Shown piece after piece: positions 20,953-33,099 of a stretch of 64,000 nt of DNA. The notes under the pieces are model-generated. The model had not been told where the DNA came from, did no database searches, and saw only the letters and a program-made list of their open reading frames with translations. Origin of the DNA: Gnetum montanum. Its lineage: Eukaryota; Streptophyta; Gnetopsida; Gnetales; Gnetaceae. A program made the position numbers and the translations under genes. Location: contig MNCI01011411.1 of assembly GCA_015680685.1 (NCBI GenBank), positions 272,619 to 336,618 of the forward strand. The letters are read 5' to 3'. Numbering within the stretch: position 1 is the first letter of the stretch; the number at the start of each line of letters is the position of its first letter.

Positions 20953-23900
20953 CATTTGCTACCTTTCTTTGGCACAATTACAAGTGGGCTAACCCACTCA
21001 CTATTCGCAATGGGATAGATGAACCCCACTTTGAGGAGTTGTTCAATTTTCTCCTTAACAATTTGTTTCAGTTTAGGGTTCAGCCACCTTTTTGGTTACC
21101 TTCTAGGCTTCATGGCTAGGATGGTGTAAATGCAATGTTGGCATATCCTTGGATTGATTCCAATCAACTTAGGATATGACCAAGTAAAGGCTGTTGGCCA
21201 TTTGTTAACCACCTTCAACAAATTTTCTTTTTGCTTAGAAGCAAGTTTGGCACTAATTATGACTAGTTGACCATTATTTTAAAATGCATATTCCATGTCG
21301 GCTAATAAATTTTTTAGCTCTAGGGGCCCCTACTTGAAGTTATCAGGGATTTTCTTCTCTCCCCAATAGGTATCATCATCTTCATTAGAGAGTTAGGAAT
21401 GAACTTGTTCAATTTTGTCCATGCCTTCAACATAAGAACATGTTAGGCTCTCAGTTGGTTCCATGCATAATGTGCTGCTATTTGAGTCAGCTATCAGCCA
21501 TTAGATGCCCTCCTATTTTGTGGTTATTGTATATAGACACCTTTGAATATTGATTTCTTGTGCACACTGATTGAATACTTTAATGTATGTACATTTGATT
21601 AACTAAATCTTTTGCATGGAATTGCATCCATTATTACTATAAACAATGCATGGAATATGCTTCTTCTCTATCATGCCAAATTCATTTTCTTTGGATATTT
21701 CTAGAGAGAGATCCCTTATGCCCATACATGAATTGACCATGCTTAACTAAGCTCTTCCCATAATGATGGGCAAATCACTTTTACAAATTTCAACCCTGAT
21801 CACCAAAAAATCACCAAGATAGGACCACCCACAAACCATGGTCATAATGTCCTCTACTAATCCTAGAGGGATAGTAATTGATTGATATGCCAATTCTAGA
21901 TAGATGTTACTCTTCTTGAGAGGTGGTATGTTCTAGACCTTATACATGTCATGGGAGATGAGATTAACTTCAGAACCAAAGTTAAGAAGAGTCTTTCATG
22001 GCTCATATCCAATGATCTTCAGGTAAATGAGTGGACTTCTTGGGTCAGATCTTTTTGTGGGAAGATTGCCAACTTTGATCTAGTCAGAAATAACATGAGT
22101 TAGCATTACAATGTGAATCCGGGATGGAACTTGGTTTGAAGGGCACTTAAAGGTATTTGATGCAGAGGATGAGGGTATTGAAGATGTAGGATGATCAACT
22201 AGACTAGATTGTAAGGGTTGAAGAGGATTTCTAGGTCAAAAGAAATGTATTTTTTAGATCAATTGTCCAAACCACTTGGTTGGAAAGTTGGTTGTGAATG
22301 TATAGTCCTTGTAGTGTTTCATTGTTGTGGTTGTAGAGGAATGTCACCCTACATGGATGGAGTAGGAGGTAACTAGGTTGAAGGTGGAGGTGTGTGTGTA
22401 GATGGATGTAGAGGGTGGTATGGATATGGGTTTTTTCCTCTAGTAGATGGTGAATGTATTCAGTGGTGCTCTAGAGGGTAATAGTGATGCTAAAATGAGG
22501 TATGACTTGCAAAACTTCTTGGAGAGATAGGTTGCTAAACATAGTACGTGTATGGATCTGGTTGCCTATAAGGGTATTGCTACCTTGGTAGTGGCATTCC
22601 CCATGATTGTGGTTGGTACCACTATTGGTATTGTTCATAAAGTTGTAGAGGAGCTCCACTTATTTAGTAAGTGCATTATTGCTAGTGGAATTGCCTTAGA
22701 TTACCTTGAGGATAAGGCAATCATCTAGTTGCTTACCTATGTGCTAGTCGTGGATTCAATGCATACACCCTAGACTCTTGTAAGTGTGACACTACAAGGT
22801 AACAACCCTTTATATTTTTTTATTAACAAATGTCACAATTAGTTTCATCATCAGAGTCAGTTTCCACAACTTCTTCTATGGTTGTAGCTTTGCCCTTACC
22901 TCTGTGGTAGGGACATTCAGCTTCTTTTCACCTTCTGTGGTTACGATCACTATCTTGATCTTTGGATTCTTCAGCAATCTTCATAGTAATTTGAAATTTT
23001 TCATCCAAAGAGTTTCATAATTTATTGACCTTTGTTCAAATGTCAGAAATAGATTTTTGGATGGGTAAGGTTTTCTTGTTCACCACTTCATCGAGCAGTG
23101 GCTCCCCCTTGTCACAAAATTGGACCTCCCATTTTTTGATGGAAGGGTCCCTATTATACTCTTCTATACTTTCCATTTTTCATAGCTTACCTTCTTCTTT
23201 TTTGCTACTTGCTCAATTAGCCTTTGGATCTGATGAGCTCTTAGTTCAGACAATCTTCCTTAGGCATACACCCCAAGGGTTTTTCTAGTTTCTACTATGA
23301 GCCCATCTCTGATGTGGCAAAGTTATTCCCTTTGAGAATAACTATGGCCAAGACATTAGTGTAAGAGTGAATAGTATCTACCCATGGTGGCATCCAAAGG
23401 TTCATGTATTCCCTATTTCCAACCTTGCATTTTTCTTCTCAAATTAGACACTCTGGAGTACATTTGATATTTTTTGTTGAATAGTTCCAACATGGTACTC
23501 CATTTATGAATGGATTCTAGTTCTAAGGGATAGTACTAGCTTTTAGCTTCCTTGATGAGTGTCCTAGGGAAGAGTTTCAGTTTCTACCATTCATTTTCTA
23601 TGTTCTGTAAGGCAAAGGCATCATGAAAAGCTTGTAGATGTGTTTGTGAATCATAATTGTATTCCCCCTCAAATCTTGGGATATTATTCATGTATATGTG
23701 CTTAATCTGACTATTTTTCATATGCCTAGTTGGAATCCTAACTACCTCCACAATGTTGAGCATGCTTTGAGTCACTAATAGAGGTTCATCATCATCACTG
23801 CATTAATGATGGTTCTGGCCACCCCTTCATTCTTAGTGGCCTTCATGATCATTGTTGTCTTATTGATCACCTTCATCATGATTATTTTGATAGTGGCTTC

Positions 23901-24642
23901 TATGAGAACTGGTAGATGAAGAGGATGAAGAGGAAGGTGGACCACCACCACTCTTTCACTGATTATGACCACCATCCTTAGATCCTTTGCTATTGTGATG
24001 CTTTCCCAAGTCCCTACCTTGACTATCACTTTTTCCTAAACCTATTTTATGAATTGTGGATTTCAAGTTCATGGTCACAACCTCATCATCAATAATAGGA
24101 GGTGGAGAATCTTCATGTTGAGAACCTTCAAAGGGAGGATCCTCATTGTCATCTTGATTTAGTAGGAACAAGGGATTAGTGTAATGTTTCCCCTTTATAG
24201 CTTCATGGAGCTTCTCCTAACATTGATCTCACTTGCATTGTGTTTTAGTCGAATACTAATTTCAAGTGTCATAACTATCCATAATGTGTTCTTAGTGAAG
24301 ATCTAGAATGCCCAACTTCTTAAGATTTTTAGGTAGCATCCTTAGCATAGATCGATCGGGGGGCAAGATAGTGTTGCCTTCCATATCATGCCATTGCAAT
24401 TGTTTACCTGGATGAGTATATACCACTTTACACTCCTATGGGACCGACAGTTTGACATCTTCATGCTTGTGAGAAGAAGAAGACATTTTGCAAAATGAAA
24501 TGAAATTACCAGTGTGCTTTTATAATTCTATGTATAGTGAGAATGATATTGACCTTAAGGTTCATACAACAATATTAATGGTATTCAATTAAACCTAAAT
24601 AGTGCATGTTTCAACAAACAAAGTCCACAGTAATGGTGCTAA
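20953..24642 (-). pseudogene. Element C right half: gag, protease and RT start
   Basis: On the minus strand: PBS (24642-24624), gag from ATG at 24486 ('MSSSSHKHEDVK'), a Gag core at 23775-23584 ('RFEGEYNYDSQTHLQAFHDA'), protease around 22000-21640, and RT only up to its 'VPKKGSKW' start at about 20955. In the protease the DSG triplet reads 'NFG' ('TLLNFGSEVNLIS', about 21990), so the catalytic aspartate is lost. All of RT beyond the first segment, plus RNase H and integrase, is absent. It is dead. Confidence 0.75.
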
Positions 24643-25536
24643 TGATGAGAAGTGAGGTACCTCTACGTCCAACCATACGAATCACAAAGCGTTCATGCGT
24701 GATCCTGTTGAATTCTATGGACTTTATCATTTTTAGTGCATCAGTCTTCTAGGAAGTGAATCTTGCCTTAAGGTTAATCATTTTCTTCCCAAATACACTT
24801 ATGATGTACATTGGTATGGTTAAGTGTAATTGAGGCATCTAATTTTTATCATTTTATATTTTTATGGTTTTGATGATTAAAGAGAAATAAAGTAGTTGGA
24901 CTAACTAATTTGATTCAACTACTTATCGAATGTCTAACTATTCCTAACATAAGCATTTGATCCCACTTTCTGTACATGTCCTAAACCCATGTATTCACTA
25001 CTTGGTGACCAAGTACTAAATTATTGGGCATCCCAAGTGATAACACTACTAGGATTAGCAAGTGAATATGTGTTACACTCAAAGTGGTCGTACTTATGTG
25101 TTTAATCTATCTTGCTTAATCGCTTCATTAACTTAATTACTATAAACATTTAATAAATAATTGAAAGCATTGAATAAATAATTAAAAACATTAAATGCAT
25201 AAAAAAATATTTAATCTATCTAAAGTGCTGCAAGGTTTATCAAAAAGATCATCTTTATTACCACACACATTGTCATGCTTAGGTACAACAATGCTCAAAT
25301 AAAGATCCATACACTGAATGACTCCTGCTGTAGGCACTCAGGTGAAAAATTATAACTTTCAAATAGAAGAACTACAAGAACTTCACTACAACTAAAATCT
25401 CTATTTCCATAAATGTGGTTGGTAGGCACGTATTTATAGTTGAAAACAAACACTACGTCGATGAGGCCTCATCAACATAGGATATGATGCATCGATGAGG
25501 CCTCATCGACACAAGCAACCGAACTATAACTCATCA
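24643..25536 (-). repeat. Element C right LTR (minus strand)
   Basis: 894 bp; plus-strand ends TGATGAGAAG and AACTCATCA. The TATA box is at 25438-25431 on the minus strand. U3 holds a perfect 18-bp palindrome, TCGATGAGGCCTCATCGA, at 25492-25509, and a near copy at 25458-25475. The left LTR of element C has GATATC motifs there instead, so the two LTRs are from different subfamilies. The flanking 5 bp (ctagt) does not match the left flank (ctatg). Confidence 0.75.
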
Positions 25537-25539
25537 CTA

Positions 25540-25975
25540 GTCATACCCATACTAATGTACTAAGTATGCATGTAAAGTACTTGAATAGGTAACGTGCTAA
25601 CTAAAAAAACATGAAAAATTATTCTAAGTAAACAAAAAGTAAACTAAGTGATGCTGCAATGATGTAAAATAACTCAATTTTTATTGTCATTCACAAATTA
25701 TGTCCAAGTACCATCTATTTAAATAAAGACTCTATTCACTACCTAACACCACACTGCAGGAATACACTTTTATTGCTAAGTTATGGAAACAAACTGACAG
25801 AGTCTAATTACTATGGAATGAAAAGTTCTATAGATTGTGCATCTAAGTATTGTATTTATAAGGCTACACACATCCTAAGATATCGTATCAATGATGACAT
25901 AACATGAACTACAATATCGTATAAATGCCATCATTGATGTGATATTGTTGTTACGATATCATTGTTGACAACAAA
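25540..25975 (-). repeat. Partial LTR of the Athila/Tat-like group
   Basis: On the minus strand there is a TATA box (25860-25853) and, outside it, several ATATCG/GATATC motifs (tacgatatca, caatatcgta, agatatcgta), as in the U3 of element D. The rest (25540-25850) resembles the R-U5 part only loosely. No partner LTR or internal sequence is next to it, so it is a remnant or a truncated solo LTR. Confidence 0.45.
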
Positions 25976-25979
25976 TTGA

Positions 25980-27690
25980 ATTTATTACAAGTTGCTACTA
26001 ATTTTGGATTAAGTTTCTCTTTTCTCTTCAATTGTTAGTCCATTAAGGTTATTCTCTAGATCTCTATCTTTTTATTATTACTACAAATTTTTTTCACATA
26101 ATCAACATTATGATATACAAATGAATTTCATTAAGGGAATTTCAATTGGTGATCAAGATATGCAATTTCCTAACATGGACTTTGTAAATTATTTCTTTAC
26201 TATGATCAATAATTCTCTACAACATATCAATATTCTTTTAGCTAGGGTGGAGGATTTCTAGCTCTCTAATCAATTGACAACCATTTATCATTTATTGTAA
26301 TAGCAATATTAATGAGTGGGTTACTATTAGTCTTGGAAAGTCTTGAAAAAATATTTCATCTTCAAAATTTTAGGAAAATCTTCTTCTTTTAAGCCTAAGC
26401 TTACTATTTTATGGAATTATGTGGTTGATAAAATTGAAAAGAAGCTTGATAAATGGAAGGAAGAAAGGCTCATTCTTATTGGCAAAGATTTAGTTATTAA
26501 GCAGATGTTTCATTTAACTCATGTTTATTATTCCAGTTGTTGAGCTTCTTCTAAAAATTTTTATGAGAGAATTAATCATATTATTCATTGGTTTCTTTGG
26601 TTTGCTAAGCAACATAGAAAATGATTTTTTTAGAGTTATTTGGGATAGTTGTACTAGTAGTAAGAAGGATGGAGGAGTTGGCCTTATTAATTATTGTAAC
26701 TAGGGCATTTCTCTCACAAAAAAATGGATTGTAAAGTATATTAATAGAAATGATATTTGGATGTTTCTTTTAAGAAACAAACTTATGCAGAAAAACCTAG
26801 GAATGATAATAGTTGATCTTCTAATAACTTTCTTTGTTAATCTTCATTTTCCTCAGGAAATTTCTATTTCTAGTTCTTTAATTCTTAAACAAATTTGGAA
26901 GACATGAAGCAAGCCTAGTAAATATTAGAATTACAATCATATTATAGTTTTAGAAGATATGCTTAAGCAAATTAGCCCATGATGGATTCCTTTTAACAAA
27001 AGACCTTAGGCTACTAGTACATTAAGATTGTATACCACTTGGAAAAAATTTGATATTGCTGCAGTTTCTTCTATGCATATGTATGATAGATGGACTACTT
27101 GGAATGAAGCTTCTAGCATTTATGGTTTAAATAGAAAGAAGAAAAAGAATTTTCAAAAAGTAATTTCTAATCTTGAGAATCTATTTAAAGTTGATGACAA
27201 TTTGTATTAGACTTTTCTAAATACTTTTTGGAAAGAAGAAATATATGTTTTTCCTTTTAATTTTAAAATTTCTTATGAGATTATTACAAAGAATGATTTT
27301 ATTCATGAGGAATTTAATCAGGCCTGGAGAATACAATTATCATTGCACTTTTGGATGTGAAAAATGAAAGATATTTGGAGAGCCTTATATTTCCTTCCAT
27401 ATTTTTTTATGGTGTCTTACTTGTTAAGGTCTTCTTATAGGCACTCATCTTAAACACACGGGAAATGTTTCTCCTTAATATCTTCTTTGTAGAGGTATAG
27501 ACTTATTTTCTCATCTTTCTTTAGTGTCATATTACTTAGCACGCTTGGAAATGACCATCTAGAATTTGTAATAACTTTCAACTAAGCATCAATGAAGTAA
27601 TTCCTAGTGATTAGCTTGCCTTGTCTACTTTATTTCTTCGCATTTAGAATTATATTCAACCCCTTATTCTTTACTCTATTTGGAAGTTGT
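25980..27690 (+). mobile_element. LINE-2 reverse transcriptase fragment, split by family B
   Basis: The part at 26343-26700 reads 'NYVVDKIEKKLDKWKEERLI', then 'SCTSSKKDGGVGLINYCN' in a second frame. This is the same RT C-terminal segment as in LINE-1 ('KKIKQKLIKWKE', 'KEDGRLGLMNYYK') but clearly diverged. Upstream, 26120-26290 fits the region after the RT active site. It ends at 27690 with 'tattctttactctatttgga'. The LINE continues at 49915 after the family B element. Broken by stops. Confidence 0.7.
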
Positions 27691-28582
27691 AGTGACTGAA
27701 AAATTCAATAGTTGGAAAATTGAAAATCTTAGCATAATAGCTTTAATCTTGAATCCCTAAGGCCTTTGAAAAATGGAATTTAGGGTGCCCTAGATGGTTC
27801 AACATATCACCTAGGGACTAAGAGGAGAACAAAAAAAGTAATAAAAATGAAAATATGATTGTAGATCTAAAAATGTAAATGTACTAAAAATAAAATAATA
27901 GATCTAATTCGTACATAAATTAAAACTATAAACTTTATTGTAATAAAAATAAAGAGAGTTCAAAGATTATGTATAAAAATGTGCCTAGGGGCAAGGGGTT
28001 CACTTCAGTGGGGGCTTGGAATCCATTGCTCCACAATCCAGATGCTGCACAACTTTCAATGCTTTTGAACCTTTACTAGTCCTTACACTAGATCTATAGG
28101 GGGATGTTACCAGAGGTATAACAATGGCTATGGGGATGTAACAATGGTTATGGAAGGTAACAATTTCTATTCTGGGAGGAGAGAGAGAGAGAGAGAGAGA
28201 TAACAATTGCTATGGAGGGTAATAATTGCCCAAAAAGGAGGGCTCCACATTGGGGATTCAAGAGGTTTTATGTGTTCAAAGATCTTGAATGAAAATATGC
28301 TTGCCAAAAATGCCAAAGTGTATCAATGAAAAGGGGGTGGAACCTACAAATGATGTTTGGGATTAGTTTATATAGGGTTTTAGCCTTAATGTTTCCTACA
28401 AATTAGGCTATAAAACTATTGCAAATTGGTTGCAAATTTTTATTACTTTTCAAGTGGAGTAGGTGCCTAAATTTGGGGGGTTACCATATATAGTAAGCAT
28501 CGTATCCCCATGGCCATTTCATTTACTAAAAATAGTAACAGGGTGATGGAATCCATGCTAGGAGCAGATCTTCCATGTTGGG
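27691..28582 (-). repeat. Family B 3' LTR, left piece
   Basis: It starts with 'agtgactgaaaaattcaata', matching 8503 and 48471, and runs in step with both until element D begins at 28583. A (GA)n run of about 26 bp (28176-28201) sits where copy 1 has 'gggggtagggg' and copy 3 a 45-bp G-rich run. The other piece of this LTR is 38632-39223. Confidence 0.8.
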
Positions 28583-29452
28583 TGATGAGCCATAATATTG
28601 GAATCGCGATATCACATTTGCAATATCGGGTACACAATATCACATTCGTGATATCGCGTATTCGATATTAGGGCCTTCCAAGCAATATCAGGGCCTGTCT
28701 TGTCACCTATAAATAAGAGTGGGTGCACTTGGTTTGAGAAGCTTTTTGTTGAGGAGTTTGTTAATCAATATTAGCCCTTTACTTGAACTCTTGCCTTTTC
28801 TCCCTCTCAGAGTTAGAATTATTTTTGTGTGCCAATAGTAGGAGTCATAAAGTGAACGGATCCTCATTCGAGCATTGTGTACCTGAGCACACCTTGTGTA
28901 CGACAATAAAGACAAACTTTGTGATAAACCTTGCAGCATCCAGAATAGATTAATTAATGTTAATTGCAGTTATTTAATGCTTTCTTTAGTTAATTAATGT
29001 TCTCTCTCATCCTATAACTCTCATAAGTAAGCACACTTAGTACGATTACTTCGAGCATGTGTGTAATGCTTGGTAATCCAATAATGATTAGTGTTTGGTA
29101 ATCCCAGCAATGTTGCATTGGTTTAGGATGTGTATGGCAAGTGAGAACGGATGCTAGTGTTAGAACTAGTTAAAGCATAGTTGAGTAGTTAAATTAAATT
29201 AGTTACTTAGTTATCTCTCTCCTCCCTTTGTAGCACTAGGCCATAAAACATAAAAATATATAGAAATCATATACCTCAAGTTTACTTAACCATAAAATTG
29301 TGCTATACAAGTAAGCTTGGGAAGACAATGACTGACTAACCCATCCTTGTTCCACAAAAGCACATAAATACTTAGTCCTTGGAATTCGACCAGATCATGC
29401 GTGGATGCTCGTATTCATATGGTTAAGCATAGGGATACCTCGCCGCTTATCA
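28583..29452 (+). repeat. Element D 5' LTR
   Basis: 870 bp, from TGATGAGC to GCTTATCA, giving an inverted terminal repeat with the 3' copy's TGATAAGC. A TATA box lies at 28708-28715 ('cctataaataagagtgggtg'). U3 (28600-28695) has about five GATATC or AATATC motifs. U5 contains 'cgataacctcaag'-type text shared with elements A and C. It differs from the 3' LTR mostly by point changes and by the U3 motif number, which accounts for most of the 26-bp length difference. Confidence 0.9.
28708..28715 (+). promoter_or_regulatory. TATA box of element D 5' LTR
   Basis: TATAAATA in the context 'cacctataaataagag', 125 bp from the LTR start and directly downstream of the GATATC motifs. The same box at the same place occurs in the 3' LTR (37885-37892) and in element C's left LTR (20063-20070). 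It would start the genomic RNA of the element. Confidence 0.75.
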
Positions 29453-29472
29453 TTGGTGTTGTTGTCAGGGAA
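29453..29472 (+). other. Element D primer binding site
   Basis: TTGGTGTTGTTGTCAGGGAA directly follows the LTR end. It differs from the tRNA-Asp-type Athila primer site (recalled TTGGCGCCGTTGCCGGGGA) only by C-to-T and G-to-A changes, the expected decay of methylated CpG and CpNpG sites. Confidence 0.8.
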
Positions 29473-29595
29473 TTTTTTGATTGTGCGCTAATTAGAACTT
29501 AGGGAAATCTTTCTCATTGTTGGAATGAACCCTTAGGGTTGGTTACAAGGAAAAAAATAATAATATATAATACATCACACATTGAATAGACAATA

Positions 29596-31853
29596 ATGTC
29601 TCCTTCTTCGTATGAAAGTGTTTCACCACCTAGGTCTAATATAGGGAACAATCGAAGGTGTAGTGAACATGATGATAATTTGCTAGTCCCTGAATAGTTT
29701 CCTATGGTATATGTTCATCCTAATGAATATGTACCAAACTTTACCTTTATCCTCCACTAGGATGAATAGTTTCATTGGCATGATTTAGAAGGTAACATAG
29801 TGTTACCTCTTGATCGCTTTGTTCCAGGCATGCTTCTTCGTGATCTCACATGAATTAGTATGTAGCACTTACAGGTAGAGTATGTTGTGCATGATCATGA
29901 CTCGAGAGAGTATTGACCCATGGAGGCACAACGTCAAAGGGATTTACAACAAGAGAGACATTATGAATCCATGAAGGGGAAGTTGTCATAGAATGTCCCA
30001 CATGTCCTAAGTGAAAATGAGGGTGGTGAACCTGCCTTAGGTAGTCTCCCACATAATGATGTTCCTCCCGTTGACTTCGATCAAGGGGTTGTATATTAGA
30101 ATCTTCACTCAACTATCTATAACCCGAATTCTAGTACTAATAGACACAAAGGGTATAAAAAAGGAACACGAACACATGACAAAGATGGAAATTCTGATCG
30201 TAACCATGATTGAGGTCATGACCATCGAAGAGAAGGTAATAGGCACCATCATGGTGATAGTCCTTCTTCTCCACCTTCATCATCTCTTTCACCCTCTCCT
30301 CCAGGATCTAGACGCAGTCACAAAGAAAAAGACCATGAGGATAAGGGTAGGAAAAATGGAAGTCATAGATGAAATAGTCAGGAAAGGGGACAAGGGCACT
30401 CTGGAGAATCATAGCATGAAAGAAGAGAGAGTAGGGAACAACATAGGCATCATAGACACCATAGACAAGACGATCACGATGAACCCCTACTCACTACTTG
30501 AAGTATGCTAGACATAACTGAGGCTGTTAGAATCCCAACAAGGCATCAAAAAGATAGTAGAATCAAGAGATTAGACATGAACAACATCTCACGATTTGAA
30601 GGGGGATACAATGCTGATCCTCAAAATCATCTACAAGCATTCCATGATGCATGTGCCTTACAAAACATAGAAAATGAATGGCAAAAACTAAAGTTGTTCC
30701 CATAGACACTAGTCAAAGAAGTGAAGAGCTAGTACCAATCCTAAGAACCAGAATCCATTCATAGGTGGAGTACCATGTTAAAATTGTTCAACAATAAGTA
30801 CCAAATATACTCTCAAGTGTTCAACCTATGAAAGCAAATCCAAGGATGAAAAAAAGGAGGGCATGAACCCTTGGATGCTTCCATGGGTTGATATTATGCA
30901 CTTTTACATAGTTGTCCTGGCCATGGTTATTTGCAGAGGGATCAACTACGCCATCTCATAGATGTGCTTAGGCATGAAACGTGAAGAACCCTTGGGACGT
31001 ACGCCCAATGAAGGCCATCTGAGCTTAGGACCCATCAAGTATAAAGATTATTGAAGCAAGTTGCTAAAGAGGAAGGTGAGCTAAGGAAAAGAGAGAGTGT
31101 GGAGGAATATAACAGAGATTCTTCCCTTTGAAAGAAGGGAGTAAGATTTTGTGAGGATGAAGAAGAGTCATCACTCAAAGAGATGGTGAATAGGAAAAAT
31201 TTGCCTATTCAAAAATTGGCATTAGAAGTATTGGTAAAGATAGAAAAAATGTGGGAATCCCTAGATAATATATTTCAAACCATTCTCAAAATAGTAGAGG
31301 AGTCTATAGAGTAAGGTAGTGAATGGGAAAAGAGAAAAAAGAGAGAAGTAGAATATGCATGCAACAAGGGTAAGGGCAAAGTTTCCATCATCAAAAAGGT
31401 TGTGGATTTGGATATAGACAATGATAGTGGATGTGAGATATGCCAATACGACCATCCTAAGGGATGTTGCCATGTAATCTCACATTTGCAAGAGTCTGGG
31501 GTGTATGCACTCATCCCATGATTGAACAAAGGGAAAACACCTCGAAGGTTACCTTATTCCCAAGGTAACCCAAGACAGTTCCACCAACCCTTAACATATT
31601 TTCCAAGTGGAACTCCACCACAACCAATTGAGCATTATCAATAGTGGAAACACCCACAGTCATGAGGAATGCCACCACCACGAAAATAGTATACTTATCG
31701 TCAACCTGACTTGTATGGATATTACATGTAGTAGCCAATTTTTCCACGTGACTCTACTGGTCACGTCACCCCTCAACCTGACTACCAAACACATGAGTAT
31801 TATAGGACTCCTTCTCCTAGGGGTGATGTTCCACAAACATACCATCCTTCTCA
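29596..31853 (+). pseudogene. Element D gag remnant
   Basis: The start is ATG at 29596 ('MSPSSYESVSPP'). The Gag core is at 30505-30705 ('MNNISRFEGGYNADPQNHLQ', then 'FHDACALQNIENEW'), followed by an in-frame stop at 30703 and several more. A charged helical part lies at 31070-31340. A knuckle-like 'CEICQYDHPKGCC' (about 31436-31474) fits a nucleic-acid-binding motif. The last part (31530-31850) is rich in Pro, Gln and Tyr. A 151-codon frame at 30056-30511 overlaps it in another frame and is not real. Confidence 0.75.
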
Positions 31854-32834
31854 TTGGCTGCATCTCTTCCACCCTTAACTCCATTACCACTTGCTCCAGC
31901 CATGCAAGGTGAGCTCCCTGCCCAACTACAACAATGCAACACTACAAGGGCTATTAATTCTCACACTACTGTTGGTCCAACAAATCATACAAAGAAGAGA
32001 TATTTCTTTAGAACCAATAGTCCAACTAAGTCCTTACAGTCACAAGCGGCTAATTCTTCAAACGCCTCATCACCAATCGAATCTTCAAAACTCCCTTCAA
32101 CCCAAAGGCCACACACAACGCATATGGTCATGTTAACTCATGTCGTCACCAATTGGATAAAAGATGGTCATCTTCCTAGGAAATTCTCTTATCCTGGGAG
32201 TCCTCTTATATATCTACAGATCACTAGGAATGAACCGTGCAAAGCTCTTTTGGATTCAGGTTTTGGTGTCAACTTAATCTCTCAAGAAATGTACAAAGCC
32301 TGGAACCTGCCTCCATTAAAAAATAGTAACATTCATTTAGAGTTGGCCGATCATTCCATCACTATCCCATTAGGACTAGTGGAGGACAGTGTCACCACTG
32401 TTTGTGGGTGGTCATATCCAGCTAACTTCCTAGTGATTCAAGTGAACAACGGTAAGGGGGACTTCCCAATCATAATGGAAAGAGCATGGCTAAGCATAAT
32501 TGACATGCACCTAGAAATCTATGATCTTTCCTTGGAAATATCAAAGGAAAATATGTTTAGAAAGATTGAGAAGAAGAAAGTTCCATGCATCGCATACAGT
32601 GATAGAGGGTGTAATTGCATGCAGAAGTCATGGTTTGTACAACGTTTAACATTGCCTACATGCAATCAGTGTGCACAAGTGACTAATATACAAAGATGCC
32701 TATATGCAGCAGCCATAAGACAAGAAGGCACCCAGTGGCTAACAGCTAATCAAGAGAGCAATTCAACTATCTACATGGAACCAACTGAGGGTTTGACTTG
32801 CACTTACATTGATAGCATAAACATATTAGAGTAA
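31854..32834 (+). pseudogene. Element D aspartic protease region
   Basis: The longest open frame of the window (326 codons). After a Pro/Gln/Asn-rich lead-in, 'CKALLDSGFGVNLIS' (about residues 125-140) is the catalytic loop with intact DSG. 'FPIIMERAWLSIIDM' (about 203-217) matches the 'ILGRPWL' end motif. It is preserved by chance inside a broken Gag-Pol; it does not connect in frame to gag upstream (stop) or RT downstream (stop at 32832). In a live element the protease would process Gag-Pol inside the particle. The methionine at 31854 is probably not a natural start. Confidence 0.85.
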
Positions 32835-33099
32835 GTCCATCGCCAACTTCCAAGTCTTGACATTGAAAATATCAACTAGGGGAAGTTGGAAATCCCTGAT
32901 AAGTTTAAGTAGGAGCCCCTTGAGTTAAAACCATTGCCCATCGATATGGAATACATGTTTCTCAAGAATGAAAAATCGGTAATTATTAATGCTAGGTTCA
33001 CTCTTCAACAAAAAGGGAGACTACTGAAAGTGATAAATAAATGGTCAAAATCCTTCACTTAGTCATATCCCAAATTAATTAGAATAAATCCTAGGATAT

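Noticed and set aside
19951-25536. Element C as a snap-back palindrome made from a single element
   Set aside because: The two LTRs and leaders differ strongly, including their U3 palindromes, so they do not derive from one RNA molecule.
29453-29472. A tRNA gene fragment
   Set aside because: The match to a tRNA end is explained by its role as a primer binding site directly behind an LTR; no cloverleaf can be formed around it.
30056-30511. A 151-codon plus-strand frame
   Set aside because: It is a shifted frame within the gag of element D; its Met/Ile/Lys/Thr-rich sequence results from reading the gag linker out of frame.
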